Part shown: positions 6,368-6,504 of the stretch, one piece after another
How the letters are laid out: each line of letters starts with the position of its first letter
How positions within the stretch are numbered: the stretch's first letter is position 1
Assembly (NCBI GenBank): GCA_043806395.1
Contig: JAZDHC010000208.1
Span: 1 to 6,504 of the forward strand
Length of the DNA: 6,504 bases
Reading direction: 5' to 3'
DNA from: CG2-30-40-21 sp043806395
Lineage (GTDB): Bacteria > UBA9089 > CG2-30-40-21
Notes under the pieces: model-generated
What the model saw: the letters and a program-made list of their open reading frames with translations, nothing else
The model's database searches: none
What the model was told of the DNA's origin: nothing
Program-made: the position numbers and the translations under genes

Positions 6368-6504
6368 CTGTCTCAACAACTCTTAATTGTCGGTAGGCAG
6401 TAATTCTCATTATGAACCGCAGAGACGCAGAGTCGCAGAGAATTTATATGCTTCATTCAGCGTTTCTTCTCTGCGACTCTGCGTCTCTGCGGTGGAAAAA
6501 TATC
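6368..6504. mobile_element. MITE-like element, copy 2 (cut by window end)
   Basis: Positions 6365-6504 match 1-140 in the same orientation with one difference (A6425 versus T61). The left outer arm (6369-6415) and the complete nested inverted repeat (6417-6492) are present. The right outer arm would begin about where the window ends. The nested 26-bp stem is perfect here. TA precedes the element (6366-6367), as in copy 1. It lies upstream of the TPR gene start. Confidence 0.8.

Noticed and set aside
1..6504. Circular plasmid of 6364 bp suggested by the terminal repeats
   Set aside because: The end repeats differ by one base, are part of a mobile element, and no replication or mobilisation gene is present.

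Overview
The window holds two convergent protein genes, separated by 13 bp and embedded in a DNA background crowded with short palindromic repeats. It looks like an uncultivated, moderately AT-rich bacterium of the repeat-laden kind often recovered from anoxic environments. Supporting signs are clear Shine-Dalgarno sites (AAGGAG, GGAGGT), a Sec signal peptide and a very large TPR protein. No phylum can be assigned from the sequence alone; no marker gene other than nadE is present.

Layout. Positions 4-186 carry a complete MITE-like element with 47-bp perfect inverted arms around a second, nested inverted repeat built of CGCAGAG units. Positions 187-302 are the nadE leader, with a small CCGCGG-type repeat remnant and a good ribosome binding site. 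Positions 303-2174 (+) encode glutamine-dependent NAD+ synthetase, catalytically complete but interrupted in frame by repeat DNA at two places. Two palindromes lie in the interdomain linker (about 1047-1129), and a 33-bp tandem array (1697-1852) lies in the synthetase domain. Positions 2188-6255 (-) encode an exported protein of about 1355 aa with 34 consecutive TPR units and a small N-terminal domain. Its start is best placed at 6255, not at the in-frame ATG at 6270. Positions 6256-6367 are its leader, with a GC-rich patch. Positions 6368-6504 are a second, nearly identical copy of the MITE-like element, cut by the window end.

The two genes have no obvious functional link. nadE is housekeeping (last step of NAD+ synthesis); the TPR protein is probably a periplasmic or surface scaffold of unknown partner. 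The most interesting theme is the genome's repeats. At least three unrelated palindromic families have become translated parts of one essential enzyme, and a 6-residue interruption of the TPR array coincides with a small perfect hairpin. This resembles, by analogy, the Rickettsia palindromic elements that insert in frame into proteins. I see no CRISPR array, tRNA, rRNA, transposase gene or defence system.
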